The position numbers were made by a program, and so were the translations under genes. From the NCBI RefSeq assembly GCF_019711635.1, contig NZ_JAIGNT010000004.1, forward strand, positions 124,001 to 188,000: a DNA stretch of 64,000 bases, in the 5' to 3' direction. The notes beneath the pieces are model-generated. The model did not search any database and had not been told where the DNA came from. It was given only the letters and a program-made list of their open reading frames with translations. Within the stretch, counting starts at the first letter, position 1, and the number at the start of each line of letters is the position of its first letter. Origin of the DNA: Qipengyuania huizhouensis. Its GTDB lineage: Bacteria > Pseudomonadota > Alphaproteobacteria > Sphingomonadales > Sphingomonadaceae. This document shows positions 45,747-55,105 of this stretch, one piece after another.

Positions 45747-47301
45747 ACCTTACTATATCACCACCGCGATCCACTATCCCAATGGCAAGCCGCATATCGG
45801 GCATGCCTACGAAACTATCGCCGCCGACGTCATCGCGCGTTTCCAGCGCCTGATGGGCCGCGATGTGCGATTCCAGACCGGCACCGACGAACACGGGCTC
45901 AAGATGGCGCAGAAGGCGCGTGATCTGGGAAAAACCCCGCGGGAGTTGGCCGATGATATGTCGGGCGCGTTTCGGGATCTCTTCGACCGGCTCGATATCA
46001 GCTACGATCGGTTCATTCGCACGACGGATGAGCATCACCACAAGGCGAGCCGCGCCATCTGGGGAGCGATGGAAGCCAGGGGCGATCTTTATCTCGACCG
46101 CTATGAAGGCTGGTACTCAGTCCGCGACGAGGCCTATTACGACGAGAAGGAACTCGTCGAAGGGGAGGGGGGGCAGAAACTTTCCCCGCAAGGCACTCCG
46201 GTCGAATGGACCGAGGAAGAGACGTGGTTCTTTCGCCTGTCGAAATATGCCGAACCTCTGCTCGAACTGCTCAACAAACCCGGCTTTCTCGAACCGGCGA
46301 GCCGCCGTAACGAGATGATCGCTTTTGTCGAAGGCGGCCTAAAGGACCTCTCAGTAAGCCGCACAAGTTTCGACTGGGGCGTAAAGGTTCCCGGGCATGA
46401 CAATCACGTGATGTATGTCTGGGTCGACGCTCTGACCAATTACATCACCGGCGTAGGTTACCCCGATGGCGGCGAGATGTGGCAGAAATACTGGCCTGCC
46501 AGCCTGCACCTGATCGGCAAGGATATTGTGCGCTTCCACACGATTTACTGGCCCGCCTTTCTGATGAGCGCGGGAATCCCGGTGCCGCAGCGGGTATTCG
46601 GCCACGGCTTCCTGCTCAATCGCGGCGTCAAGGAATCAAAGTCGGCTGGCAATGTCACCGATCCCAACGAGTTGATCGATCTGTTTGGGGTTGATTCCCT
46701 GCGCTACTTCCTGATGGCTGAGGTTGTCTTCGGAAAAGATGGAAGCTATTCGGCAGAAGCGCTTGTTAACAAGGTAAATGCCGAACTGGCCAACAGCTTC
46801 GGCAACCTTGTGCAGCGTACACTTTCGATGATCCACAAGAACATGGATGGCAAGCTCGAGGCGTTCGAGCCGACCGGCGACGACAAGGCGCTGCTCGCCA
46901 CCGTACGCGATGCGTGCGGGGCGGTGCTTCCGTGCGAATTCGAGGCGCTCAACTTCAGCGTAGGGATCGAAGCCTGGCTGAAGGCGGTATTTGCCTGCAA
47001 TGCCTACGTCGACGAGCAGGCTCCCTGGGCACTCAAGAAATCGGATCCTCAGCGGATGAAGGCAGTGCTGCAAACGCTGTTCCTCGCGATTCGGGATCTC
47101 GCCATCGCTATTCAGCCAGTCACTCCGACCAAAGCTGCGGTAGTCCTTGACCAGCTTGGCGTCACGACACGGCAGCGGACCTATGCCGATTTGTCGGATG
47201 AAAGCTGGTTCGCAGAATTGATCGCAGCCGGACACGTGATCGAGAAGCCGACACCTGCCTTCCCGCGCCTCGAACTGCCGGAAGCGGAGGCTGCCGCTTG
47301 A
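45739..47301 (+). CDS. metG: Methionyl-tRNA synthetase
   Basis: A 520-residue class I synthetase. YYITTAIHYPNGKPHIGHAYE holds the HIGH motif, and VKESKSAGNV replaces KMSKS. TGTDEHGLKMAQKA and GHGFLLNRGVKESKS are typical of the short MetRS form that lacks the C-terminal EMAP/Trbp111-like dimerisation domain. The last residues end in the anticodon-binding helix bundle. The start overlaps holB, and the stop overlaps tatD by 4 bases. Confidence 0.96.
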   Translation: MAEPYYITTAIHYPNGKPHIGHAYETIAADVIARFQRLMGRDVRFQTGTDEHGLKMAQKARDLGKTPRELADDMSGAFRDLFDRLDISYDRFIRTTDEHHHKASRAIWGAMEARGDLYLDRYEGWYSVRDEAYYDEKELVEGEGGQKLSPQGTPVEWTEEETWFFRLSKYAEPLLELLNKPGFLEPASRRNEMIAFVEGGLKDLSVSRTSFDWGVKVPGHDNHVMYVWVDALTNYITGVGYPDGGEMWQKYWPASLHLIGKDIVRFHTIYWPAFLMSAGIPVPQRVFGHGFLLNRGVKESKSAGNVTDPNELIDLFGVDSLRYFLMAEVVFGKDGSYSAEALVNKVNAELANSFGNLVQRTLSMIHKNMDGKLEAFEPTGDDKALLATVRDACGAVLPCEFEALNFSVGIEAWLKAVFACNAYVDEQAPWALKKSDPQRMKAVLQTLFLAIRDLAIAIQPVTPTKAAVVLDQLGVTTRQRTYADLSDESWFAELIAAGHVIEKPTPAFPRLELPEAEAAA

Positions 47302-48077
47302 TGCTGGTCGACAGTCACTGTCATCTCGAATACGAAGGACTGGTCGAGAGCCAGTCCGAGGTGCTTGGGCGAGCTCGTGAAGCAGGGGTTGGGGCCTTCC
47401 TCAATATCTCGACGAAACGGGCGGAATGGGACCAGGTCGTCGGGACGGCCAATACCGAGTCCGATGTCTGGGCCAGTGTGGGCATCCATCCCCACAACGC
47501 CGACGGTCATCCAGACCTGACCCGAGAAGAGCTGCTCGAAGCAACCCGGAATCAGCGGGTCGTTGGAATCGGCGAAACCGGGCTCGACTATTATTACGAC
47601 CATTCCGATCGCGCCGAGCAGCAGCGATTGTTCCGCATCCATATCGAAGTTGCCCGCGAAACAGGGCTGCCTGTCATCATTCACACCCGCGATGCCGAAG
47701 ACGATACGATCGTCATCCTCGAGGACGAGATGAAAAAGGGTGGCTTCCCAGCGCTGATCCACTGTTTCACTGCCTCCGCTTCTTTTGGGGAAAAGGTTCT
47801 CGATCTCGGTCTTTCGATCTCACTTTCGGGCATAGTGACTTTCAAGAATGCAGTGGATTTGCAGGAAGTTGCCAAAGCTATCCCGCAAGACCGGCTATTG
47901 GTCGAGACCGACAGTCCTTTCCTTGCTCCGGTCCCCCATCGTGGGAAGGCTTGCGAACCCGGTTACGTGCGCGACACCGCTACTTTTCTGGCAGAGCTGC
48001 GTGGCGAACCGCTGGACCAATTAGCCGAATACACGACCCGCAACTTCTACCGCTTGTTCAGCAAGGCCGCTTCGTGA
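47298..48077 (+). CDS. tatD: TatD-family metal-dependent hydrolase
   Basis: A 259-residue TIM-barrel nuclease/hydrolase. Metal ligands are in LVDSHCHLEY, GIGETGLDYYYD, HTRDAEDDT and CFTASA, with VETDSPFLAPVPHRGK near the C-terminus. TatD proteins act as 3'-5' DNases in DNA repair or in quality control. ATG at 47298; the GTG of the next gene overlaps the stop. Confidence 0.94.
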   Translation: MMLVDSHCHLEYEGLVESQSEVLGRAREAGVGAFLNISTKRAEWDQVVGTANTESDVWASVGIHPHNADGHPDLTREELLEATRNQRVVGIGETGLDYYYDHSDRAEQQRLFRIHIEVARETGLPVIIHTRDAEDDTIVILEDEMKKGGFPALIHCFTASASFGEKVLDLGLSISLSGIVTFKNAVDLQEVAKAIPQDRLLVETDSPFLAPVPHRGKACEPGYVRDTATFLAELRGEPLDQLAEYTTRNFYRLFSKAAS

Positions 48078-48841
48078 AGCTCATAATGCTCGGCTCGGGC
48101 ACGTCGACGGGCGTGCCGCGTGTTGGCAACGATTGGGGTGAATGCGATCCGCAGGAACCCAGGAACCGCCGCAGCCGCGTGTCCATCATCGTCCAAAACG
48201 GTGCAGGCCAGCGAATCCTTGTGGACACTTCGACAGATCTGCGCGCGCAATTGCTAGCGACCAACATTCCCAAGGTAGATGCCGTTTTCTGGACTCACGA
48301 CCATGCCGACCATTGTCATGGTATCGATGACCTGCGCGTCATGCGGTATGATCGCTCCAACCCGCTTCCCGGTATAGCAAGCCGAGTTACCTGCGAACGA
48401 TTGCGGCGGCGGTTCGATTACGTTTTCGAAGGTCAGTTCGGTTATCCGACGATCGTCGAACTCAGGGAATGTTCACAAGTTCAGCTGGTTGCAGGATTTT
48501 CTTTCGATAGCGTGGAAATGCCGCACGGTCCTGTGAAGAGCACGGGATTCCGCTTCGAAGCGGATGGAAAGTCGATAGTTTATGCTACCGATTTCAGCGA
48601 AATCACTCCCGCAATGATCCAATGCTTCAGATCTTGCGATTTGCTTGTGGTCGATTGTTTGCGCGAGCGACCTCATCCAACGCACGCCCATCTCGATATG
48701 GCGCTGGACCTCGCAAGACGATGCAAAGCGAAGCGTACAGTGCTGACGCATCTGGACAAGTCCATGGACTACGCCACTATCGGCGGGAAGATCCCGAAGG
48801 ACGTAGCAGTCGGATTCGATGGGATGGAGGTGTCGCTATGA
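48074..48841 (+). CDS. Metallo-beta-lactamase fold phosphodiesterase-like hydrolase
   Basis: A 255-residue MBL-fold hydrolase of the PhnP/phosphoribosyl-1,2-cyclic phosphodiesterase-like type. LGSGTSTGVPRVG near the start, THDHADHCHGID (zinc ligands) and YATDFSEI complete the active site. The GTG start overlaps the tatD stop in GTGA. The same neighbour order (metG, tatD, MBL) is common in alphaproteobacteria, but the cyclic substrate is not known. Confidence 0.9.
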   Translation: MKLIMLGSGTSTGVPRVGNDWGECDPQEPRNRRSRVSIIVQNGAGQRILVDTSTDLRAQLLATNIPKVDAVFWTHDHADHCHGIDDLRVMRYDRSNPLPGIASRVTCERLRRRFDYVFEGQFGYPTIVELRECSQVQLVAGFSFDSVEMPHGPVKSTGFRFEADGKSIVYATDFSEITPAMIQCFRSCDLLVVDCLRERPHPTHAHLDMALDLARRCKAKRTVLTHLDKSMDYATIGGKIPKDVAVGFDGMEVSL

Positions 48842-49023
48842 ACGCGGACGGAGGAACGATCGCTTGGGCGGCATTAATGAGTGCCTTGGTTGTCGCTTAT
48901 TTGTGGGGAATGAGGCGCGATTCCGGCTTGAACAGTAACCGGATGATCAAGATCGCGTTGATCTGGGTCGCCATAATCGGGGTCGCCTATATTCTCGTGA
49001 GAGCATTTACGGGAATGTATTGA
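48838..49023 (+). CDS. Small two-TM membrane protein
   Basis: A 61-residue protein whose ATG overlaps the MBL stop in ATGA. It has two hydrophobic segments, TIAWAALMSALVVAYLWG and IKIALIWVAIIGVAYILV, with a polar RRDSGLNSNR loop between. I do not recognise a function. In some sphingomonads a retropepsin-like protease gene stands at this place with a similar N-terminal membrane part; only the membrane part is present here. The terminus of the housekeeping operon. Confidence 0.75.
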   Translation: MNADGGTIAWAALMSALVVAYLWGMRRDSGLNSNRMIKIALIWVAIIGVAYILVRAFTGMY

Positions 49024-49078
49024 GTCGAACGGTCAGCCATAAGGCAGACCAGCGCCCATCAAGACGGGATTGGCCGGA

Positions 49079-51046
49079 TCAGGGCGCAAGCGGGCCTAAT
49101 GCATCCTTGAGTGGATCGAGCCATTGCTCATAAGGCTTCCACGCGTCCTGTCCGCTGCGGTTGATTGGGCGTCGCACCTGTTCGCTGCTTGCCGTACGCA
49201 CTGCGCGGTCTGTTTTGTGAAAGTCGAGGCAGGCTTCTTCGAAAGGCAAACGGCAATACTCGAGCATACGGCGCGTTTGGCCTTCTAGATCATCAAGAAC
49301 GTCCTCATGGTTTACGCGCAGAACCTTTCCAGGCAGCACACGGTCCCAGTGATCCATCAGCGCGACGTAATCGGAATAATAGCGTCCGATCTCGGTTAGG
49401 CCGTAGGTAAACTCCTGCCCTTCGGCAAAGAGCTGCTTGAAGCCGGAAAAACAGCAGTCCATCGGTGCCCGGCGCGCATCGATGATCTTTGCATTAGGCA
49501 GGATTAAATGGATCAGGCCGATATGCCGAAAATTGTTGGGCATCTTGTCGATGAAGAAGCGTGCGCCCTGCCGATGAACGCGTGTGTCCTCGATATACTT
49601 CTCACCGAACTTCGCAAGTTGCTCTCGCGTCAGATCATGGAGTACCTGCGGATAGCGCGATTGCCCTGCCTTGCGACCACGCAGCCGATGGGCGAGGGCG
49701 AGAATATTGGGTAGCTCGAGGGTGCCATCGACTTGACTGTGGCTCGAGAGAATCTGTTCCAGCAGCGTCGAGCCGGCGCGCGGCAACCCAACGATGAAGA
49801 TGGGGTCGGGCGACAAATGGCCAGCGCCTGAGTATCTTTCGAACAAATCGTGCGTGCAGCATTCCGCTTGCTTCGACAATTCATTCGTCATGGCGTCCGC
49901 ACTATAGCGGGTTTGTGTACGCTTGAGAGTATTGCCTTCGTCGTAGAACCGGAATGATTCCGCGTTGTCGTGGCGATCTTCATAGGCCTTTCCCAGAGCG
50001 AAGCAGAGATTGACACGGTCGGTGAAACTCAGTTCGCTCCGTGCAACCTGCTCGCGCATTGCGGCAATCTCGTCGTCACGGAATTTGTAGGTCTTCAGAT
50101 TGGCAAGCGCATAATAGGCGTCGCCATGATCAGGCTTGGCATCTATAGCGGCGCGGTAGCTGGCCACGGCTTCTTCCTGGCTGCCAATAGTCTTGAACGC
50201 GTGGCCTCGACTGGTCAAAGTGGCGGGATCCCCGGGAATTTTTTCCAGCACCGCGTCAAACAGCTCAAAGGCACTGTCGTAATCGCCGGTCTGCATGCTC
50301 TCGATAGCTAGGTGTGACTGAAAGAGTGGGTTTTCCGGATCGCGCATGTACAGCGCTTCTGCCTCATGCCTTGCTTTTTCGTATTTCTGGCGACGGCGCA
50401 GTGCATCTATGTAGTCGAGCCGCACCTGCACATTTTCGGGTTCGAACGTTGTCGCGCTCTCGAGCAGGAATTCGGCATCGTCGAGTATGCCCAGTTTGAT
50501 GCCAATCTGCGCCAACAGACGCATGCCCTCAACGTTGCTTGGATTGGCACGCAGAAACTGACGGCAGATTTCCTCGGCGCGGAGAAGGCGGCTTTCATGC
50601 AGGTGGTTCGTAACGGCGACCAGTTCTCGCGGCAACGTTGCGATCCGTTGCGCCTGTGCGCGCGCAGCGCCGGCCTCTGCGGTCCGACCGGATTCTTCCA
50701 GCAAATCCGTCAATGCAACCCAACTTGCCTCGAGTGACGGGTTGAAGCGGGTTGCACGTGTATAAGCCGCGATCGCGATGTTACGCTGCCCGCGTGAACG
50801 CGCGAGATGACCGGCTTCCTGCCATGCCCGGCCATATTCCGGCATTGCCTGATGAAGTGCCTGCAAATGTCCTTGCGCCTCGTCGAACCGTTTGAGGTAA
50901 CGCGCTGCGACTGCCGCCATGTATAACGCTTCGGCATCCTCGGGCGTCTCGGACAGCACATTCTCAGCCAACTGAGAGCCACGAGTGAAATCGCCCGACT
51001 GGAGTGCAGCCTGCGCAGCTTTCAAGGTCTCGTCGCGGGCGATCAT
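49079..51046 (-). CDS. TPR-repeat sulfotransferase
   Basis: A 655-residue protein. The N-terminal half (about residues 1-370) is a series of tetratricopeptide-like repeats (e.g. AEALYMAAVAARYLKRFDEA). The C-terminal half is a sulfotransferase: the 5'-PAPS-binding loop FIVGLPRAGSTLLEQIL and a downstream NHEDVLDDLEGQTRRMLEY segment. It transfers sulfate to an unknown acceptor. ATG at 51046 is preferred to the ATG at 51106 because an AGGAACG site precedes it. It lies 81 bases after the TonB-dependent receptor on the same strand, so the pair is probably an operon. Confidence 0.88.
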   Translation of the reverse strand: MIARDETLKAAQAALQSGDFTRGSQLAENVLSETPEDAEALYMAAVAARYLKRFDEAQGHLQALHQAMPEYGRAWQEAGHLARSRGQRNIAIAAYTRATRFNPSLEASWVALTDLLEESGRTAEAGAARAQAQRIATLPRELVAVTNHLHESRLLRAEEICRQFLRANPSNVEGMRLLAQIGIKLGILDDAEFLLESATTFEPENVQVRLDYIDALRRRQKYEKARHEAEALYMRDPENPLFQSHLAIESMQTGDYDSAFELFDAVLEKIPGDPATLTSRGHAFKTIGSQEEAVASYRAAIDAKPDHGDAYYALANLKTYKFRDDEIAAMREQVARSELSFTDRVNLCFALGKAYEDRHDNAESFRFYDEGNTLKRTQTRYSADAMTNELSKQAECCTHDLFERYSGAGHLSPDPIFIVGLPRAGSTLLEQILSSHSQVDGTLELPNILALAHRLRGRKAGQSRYPQVLHDLTREQLAKFGEKYIEDTRVHRQGARFFIDKMPNNFRHIGLIHLILPNAKIIDARRAPMDCCFSGFKQLFAEGQEFTYGLTEIGRYYSDYVALMDHWDRVLPGKVLRVNHEDVLDDLEGQTRRMLEYCRLPFEEACLDFHKTDRAVRTASSEQVRRPINRSGQDAWKPYEQWLDPLKDALGPLAP

Positions 51047-51127
51047 GTCCACGTTCCTAACAAGCAAGAGTGGCGGAAGCGATGCTAAAGCCCGCTCCCG
51101 CCGCAAATACTTGCGCTTCCCGCTAGA

Positions 51128-53776
51128 TCAGTAGTCGAAACCGACGCGCAGACCGACAGTCAGAGGACGGTTGGTGGCGATACGCTTGCGGTCGTTGACG
51201 AAATTGCCCGATATCTGGGCGCGTTCGTCGAAGATGTTGCTACCAAACAGCTCGAAGCTCCACTGTCTGCTTTGAATGCCGGTCGAGAAATCAAATATCG
51301 TGTAGCTGTCGAGTTCGAGCTTGTTGATCTCGACTACATCGGTGAACTTCGATGCCGAATGCGAGACCTGCGGTTGAACGAAGGCATCCCAATCGCCTGA
51401 AAGTGACCATTCATACCGGGCGCGCAGGTTGCCTTGGAACGAAGGAGCAAAGGCCAATTCCCCACCTTCGACGACGTCATTGGTAGGGATGAGCACATCG
51501 GTGATCTCGGTATCGAGGATGGAGAACGCGCCTGTCAGGGTCAGGCCGGGAAGGGCATAAGGCGCGAAAGTGAAGTCTGCCTCAACTCCCTTGATTTCTG
51601 CATCGGCCGCATTGGCCGAGAAGAACAGGTTGGTGATCGAAGGGTCGAAGATCGTTGTTTGCAGACGGCTGATATCGACAAAGAACGCACTGCCGTTGAA
51701 ACGCAGTTGCCCGTCGACGAGTTCGGTTTTCCAGCCGAGTTCGTAGTTTTTCACCTCATCCGTATCGAGTTCGAAGGGAACCACAAAGCCTGCGCCATTC
51801 GTGGCGCCACCTGGACGGTTCAGCAGCCCAGGGCGGAAACCTTCAGAATAGGTCCCATAGAACATCAGATCAGGCGTCGGAGTGAGGGTTAAAGTACCTT
51901 TGTAGATTACGCCTTCGGCCTTGGCTTCGTCAGGTGCCCGGACCGCGTTGAATACCTGTTGCGCTTGCGAAGCGCTGAGGCCGGCTGCCTGAATGTCCTG
52001 CATACTATCGGCCCGCGTGAATGTCTGGCGTAAAGCGGGGTCGCACGATCCAATGAAGGTATACTGCCCGTCTCCGTCGTAAAGATCGGAAAGATTGGTT
52101 CCGAATGCATTCGCGTCTTCCGCTGCGCCGCTGTTACAGAAGCTGGCATTTGCGCTGCCTTCGAAATCCACCCTGACGTTGTAGTAGCGAATGCCGCCGG
52201 TGATAGTCAGCAGATCCGGTACGATGTCCACACTGGTTTCACCGAAGATACCGAACTGCTTGTCAGTGCGACGAATGTCGTTGCGGAAGATGGTTTCCGG
52301 CGCGAAAGGTCCCGGATCGGAGTTGAACCCGGGGAACGGGAAGTTCGGGGCGAAAGGTCCAAAGGGCTCCGCCTCGATATTGCCCGGATAATTGAAGTCG
52401 TTGCGCTCCTCCAATTCCAGGTCGGAGAAGAACAGCCCCCCCGTGGTACGGATCGGGGCATCGGCATCGGTGCTGAAGCGAAACTCGTTGGTGAAGACCT
52501 TGGTATCGCTGAACGAGGTAACGTTGAGGTTTGGTTCCTGGCAGGTCCCGCTGGGGGCGGCGTTACCCGGATAGGTCACACTGCCGTCACAGATATAATA
52601 AGGCAGATACTGGCCGACGAAGAGATAATCGGAATAGTCGATCCGCTGTTCGGTAGTACGGTCGGTATAGGCGCCGGTATAGACGATATCCAGCGCGGCA
52701 AGGCGGCCTTCGATCGTCCAGCTGGTGTTCGAGAATTCATCTTCGAGCGTATCTTCCTCGAATCGCTGGATTTCGAGATCGTCCAGTCCGTCGAGTTCTG
52801 GATCGGCGAAGAAAACGCCGTCGCTATCGACCTGCTGACGTGTATGCGCGACGGTCAGGTTCCAGTCTGGAGTAATTTCCCAAAGAGCGGTTCCGCGGAA
52901 ACCCATATATTGCGTGTCGTTGAAATCGTCTTCGACGAGGGCGGCATTATCGGCATCGAGGAACGTCACATCCGAAAGGTCTGCTTCTGCCTGAAAGCCC
53001 GCCCGCAGAGAGTTCACCGGAACTCCGTTGTCGCGGACAGTCCCCTCGGGGCGGAAGCGCGCGCTTTCGCTGGCATCGCGCGTACCTGCGACATTGTCGA
53101 TATAACCGCCCTGATGGTCGTAATAGGCGACCGCGCGCAGCGCGATCGTGTTCGCCACCGGCACGTTGACCATTGCCTCAGCCTTGTAGCTTGCCTCTCC
53201 GCCCTTGGTGAAGGAAAGACCTGCGTCCATGCTGGCATCGAAACCTGCCAATGATGGCTTGGCCGTGATTAATCGGACGACACCGGCCTGAGAGCTGGCT
53301 CCGAACAGTGTTCCCTGCGGACCGGAGAGAACCTCGATACGCTCCATATCCGCGGCGTAGACATCGAGATTACGGCCTGGTTGCGACAGTGGCTGCTCGT
53401 CCAGATAAAGCGCAACATTGGGGGCGAGACCCGCCACGCCGGCGGTAGTCAGGTTCGGCGTGGTCGATGCGAGCCCGCGAATATAGATCGTGCTTTGCCC
53501 GGGACCACTGCCGCCTGCGGTGACGGTGGGAAGCTGATCGAGATAGTCCTCGAATGTGTCGATGGCGAGTTCGTCGAGATCTTCTGCGCCTATGGCTGCA
53601 ACAGAGACGGGTACGTCTTGCAGATCTTCGCTGCGCTTCTGCGCAGTCACGACGATTGTTTGAACGCCGCCTTGGCGTTGCTGGGCTGAAGACGAGGTAG
53701 TCTGCTGCGCTACAGCTGGCGTTGCGACGGCGATGGCGAGTGCGCTGGCCGACGCACCGCTGACGAAAATTCTCAT
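51128..53776 (-). CDS. TonB-dependent outer-membrane receptor
   Basis: An 882-residue receptor. A signal peptide (ending ATPAVAQ) is followed by a plug domain with QTIVVTAQKRSEDLQDVPV, IYIRGLAS and GPQGTLFGASSQAGVVRLI, then a 22-strand-type barrel ending TVGLRVGFDY with the terminal aromatic residue recognised by the BAM machinery. No iron-siderophore-specific domain or STN domain is seen. The substrate is unknown; sphingomonad receptors of this kind take up iron complexes, vitamins or oligosaccharides. ATG at 53776 starts the signal peptide. Confidence 0.92.
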   Translation of the reverse strand: MRIFVSGASASALAIAVATPAVAQQTTSSSAQQRQGGVQTIVVTAQKRSEDLQDVPVSVAAIGAEDLDELAIDTFEDYLDQLPTVTAGGSGPGQSTIYIRGLASTTPNLTTAGVAGLAPNVALYLDEQPLSQPGRNLDVYAADMERIEVLSGPQGTLFGASSQAGVVRLITAKPSLAGFDASMDAGLSFTKGGEASYKAEAMVNVPVANTIALRAVAYYDHQGGYIDNVAGTRDASESARFRPEGTVRDNGVPVNSLRAGFQAEADLSDVTFLDADNAALVEDDFNDTQYMGFRGTALWEITPDWNLTVAHTRQQVDSDGVFFADPELDGLDDLEIQRFEEDTLEDEFSNTSWTIEGRLAALDIVYTGAYTDRTTEQRIDYSDYLFVGQYLPYYICDGSVTYPGNAAPSGTCQEPNLNVTSFSDTKVFTNEFRFSTDADAPIRTTGGLFFSDLELEERNDFNYPGNIEAEPFGPFAPNFPFPGFNSDPGPFAPETIFRNDIRRTDKQFGIFGETSVDIVPDLLTITGGIRYYNVRVDFEGSANASFCNSGAAEDANAFGTNLSDLYDGDGQYTFIGSCDPALRQTFTRADSMQDIQAAGLSASQAQQVFNAVRAPDEAKAEGVIYKGTLTLTPTPDLMFYGTYSEGFRPGLLNRPGGATNGAGFVVPFELDTDEVKNYELGWKTELVDGQLRFNGSAFFVDISRLQTTIFDPSITNLFFSANAADAEIKGVEADFTFAPYALPGLTLTGAFSILDTEITDVLIPTNDVVEGGELAFAPSFQGNLRARYEWSLSGDWDAFVQPQVSHSASKFTDVVEINKLELDSYTIFDFSTGIQSRQWSFELFGSNIFDERAQISGNFVNDRKRIATNRPLTVGLRVGFDY

Positions 53777-54012
53777 GAGTGGAAATCCCCCAACCGGATC
53801 ATTTGAAAAGCCCGCCGATGACTGGGCTAGTATTGACGACAAGATTCTTTGAAAAATCTCGTTCTTCGATCTTAATAAGTGGCAGACTATGGGGCATCCA
53901 CCACGTCGTCGTCAATTTTGAAAAAGAATGGACGGGTGTTGCTTAACTACAACAAGAAGTAGAGATTGCTTAAATTACACAAATTAGATTCAGTTAAATT
54001 TAAATATATCCA

Positions 54013-54029
54013 TATCTATATTATAGATA
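54013..54029. repeat. Inverted repeat in the AT-rich island
   Basis: TATCTAT (54013-54019) and ATAGATA (54023-54029) form a 7-base stem with a 3-base loop. It is a potential operator or hairpin in the region upstream of the receptor gene. Confidence 0.6.
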
Positions 54030-54223
54030 GTGGATTTTATAAATTAGTCTAATGGAATAATGATTTCAAGAATTCAAATACCTAATTCTTTTTTGGTTTT
54101 TTTGCTTCAGTATGACTGAAAACTATTGTGGAGATTTACTTCGTCTGCGGGCATTCTGAGCCGTCTGCGACAGTAACTGATTTTCCTGTCTCCAGCCTCA
54201 GTGGTTGAGTCCTTATAATTAAC

Positions 54224-54237
54224 ATAATATATATTAT
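54224..54237. repeat. Perfect 14-base AT palindrome
   Basis: ATAATATATATTAT is its own reverse complement. Such a site could melt easily or bind a dimeric regulator; it is 107 bases before the mazG start. Confidence 0.55.
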
Positions 54238-54280
54238 CAATCTAAAGGGGTTCTGCCAGAGGGAAAGAGCCATCTCCACC

Positions 54281-54294
54281 TACGTACCTAGGTA
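54281..54294. promoter_or_regulatory. Candidate operator, TACCTAGGTA palindrome
   Basis: TACGTA (54281-54286) partly overlaps TACCTAGGTA (54285-54294), the latter a perfect 10-base palindrome. This arrangement resembles binding sites of LuxR/FixJ-type response regulators. It lies about 50 bases before mazG. No target regulator is known from this window. Confidence 0.35.
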
Positions 54295-54343
54295 AAAACT
54301 TTAGCCTCTTTCCCCTTCGGGGATCGCTCTCTAAGCGTTCCGT

Positions 54344-55105
54344 ATGTCTGAACAATTAGACCGCCTCCTTAAAATTATGGCACGCCTGCGTGACCCGGAT
54401 CATGGTTGTGAGTGGGATACCGCGCAGAACTTCGCCACGATTGCGCCTTATACGATCGAGGAAGCTTACGAAGTGGCCGATGCGATCGAGCGCTCGGACA
54501 TGGCCGATCTTGAAGGAGAACTTGGCGATCTACTTTTCCAAGTCGTCTTTCACGCCCGCATGGCAGAAGAGTCCGGACATTTTTCCTTTAGCGATGTCGC
54601 ACGCAACATTGCGGACAAAATGGAGGCGCGTCACCCTCACATCTTTGGAAATGAAACCGGTGTGATGATGAAAAGCCGGTGGGAAGATCTCAAGGCCGCA
54701 GAACGCGAAGCTTCGGGAACGACTGGCGCGCTCGATGGTGTAGCATTGGCACTGCCAGCACTCTTGCGTGCGCAGAAGCTTCAGAAGCGTGCGGCGCGTC
54801 ATGGATTTGACTGGCCCGACGTTGATGGACCGCGCAGTAAAGTTTTTGAAGAAATAAAGGAGCTTGACGAGGCTTCCGCAGATGAAGTCGAAGAGGAGGC
54901 TGGCGATTTCCTTTTTGCTGCAGTCAACCTTGTGAGAGCTTATGGCGTCGATGCCGAGGCTGCATTGAGGGCAGCAAACGCGAAGTTCGAACGCCGATTC
55001 CGTGCAATGGAAGATCTATCCGGCGGCGATTTTTCCGATAGGGATTTGGAAGCGCAGGAAAGACTTTGGCAGGAGGTCAAGCGGCGCGAGAAGTCCGCTT
55101 CATAA
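54344..55105 (+). CDS. mazG: Nucleoside triphosphate pyrophosphohydrolase MazG
   Basis: A 253-residue MazG with two tandem pyrophosphatase-like domains. The first holds CEWDTAQNFATIAPYTIEEAYEV and GELGDLLFQVVFHA; the second holds EIKELDEASADEVEEEAGDFLFAAVNLVR. It hydrolyses aberrant NTPs to NMP and pyrophosphate. Its last 6 bases overlap the 3' end of convergent hflX. Confidence 0.94.
   Translation: MSEQLDRLLKIMARLRDPDHGCEWDTAQNFATIAPYTIEEAYEVADAIERSDMADLEGELGDLLFQVVFHARMAEESGHFSFSDVARNIADKMEARHPHIFGNETGVMMKSRWEDLKAAEREASGTTGALDGVALALPALLRAQKLQKRAARHGFDWPDVDGPRSKVFEEIKELDEASADEVEEEAGDFLFAAVNLVRAYGVDAEAALRAANAKFERRFRAMEDLSGGDFSDRDLEAQERLWQEVKRREKSAS

Larger units (their letters stand above)
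53777..54343. other. AT-rich intergenic island between receptor and mazG
   Basis: A 567-base gap between divergent genes. Positions about 53935-54120 and 54215-54245 are far more A/T-rich than the rest of this window, including runs of T at 54088-54101. No ORF with a ribosome-binding site is apparent. It contains inverted repeats (separately listed), a direct repeat CGTCTGCG (54142-54149 and 54162-54169) and a TCCCC-TTC-GGGGA hairpin (54311-54323) close to mazG. It must hold the promoters of both flanking genes, but exact boxes are not clear. Confidence 0.8.
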
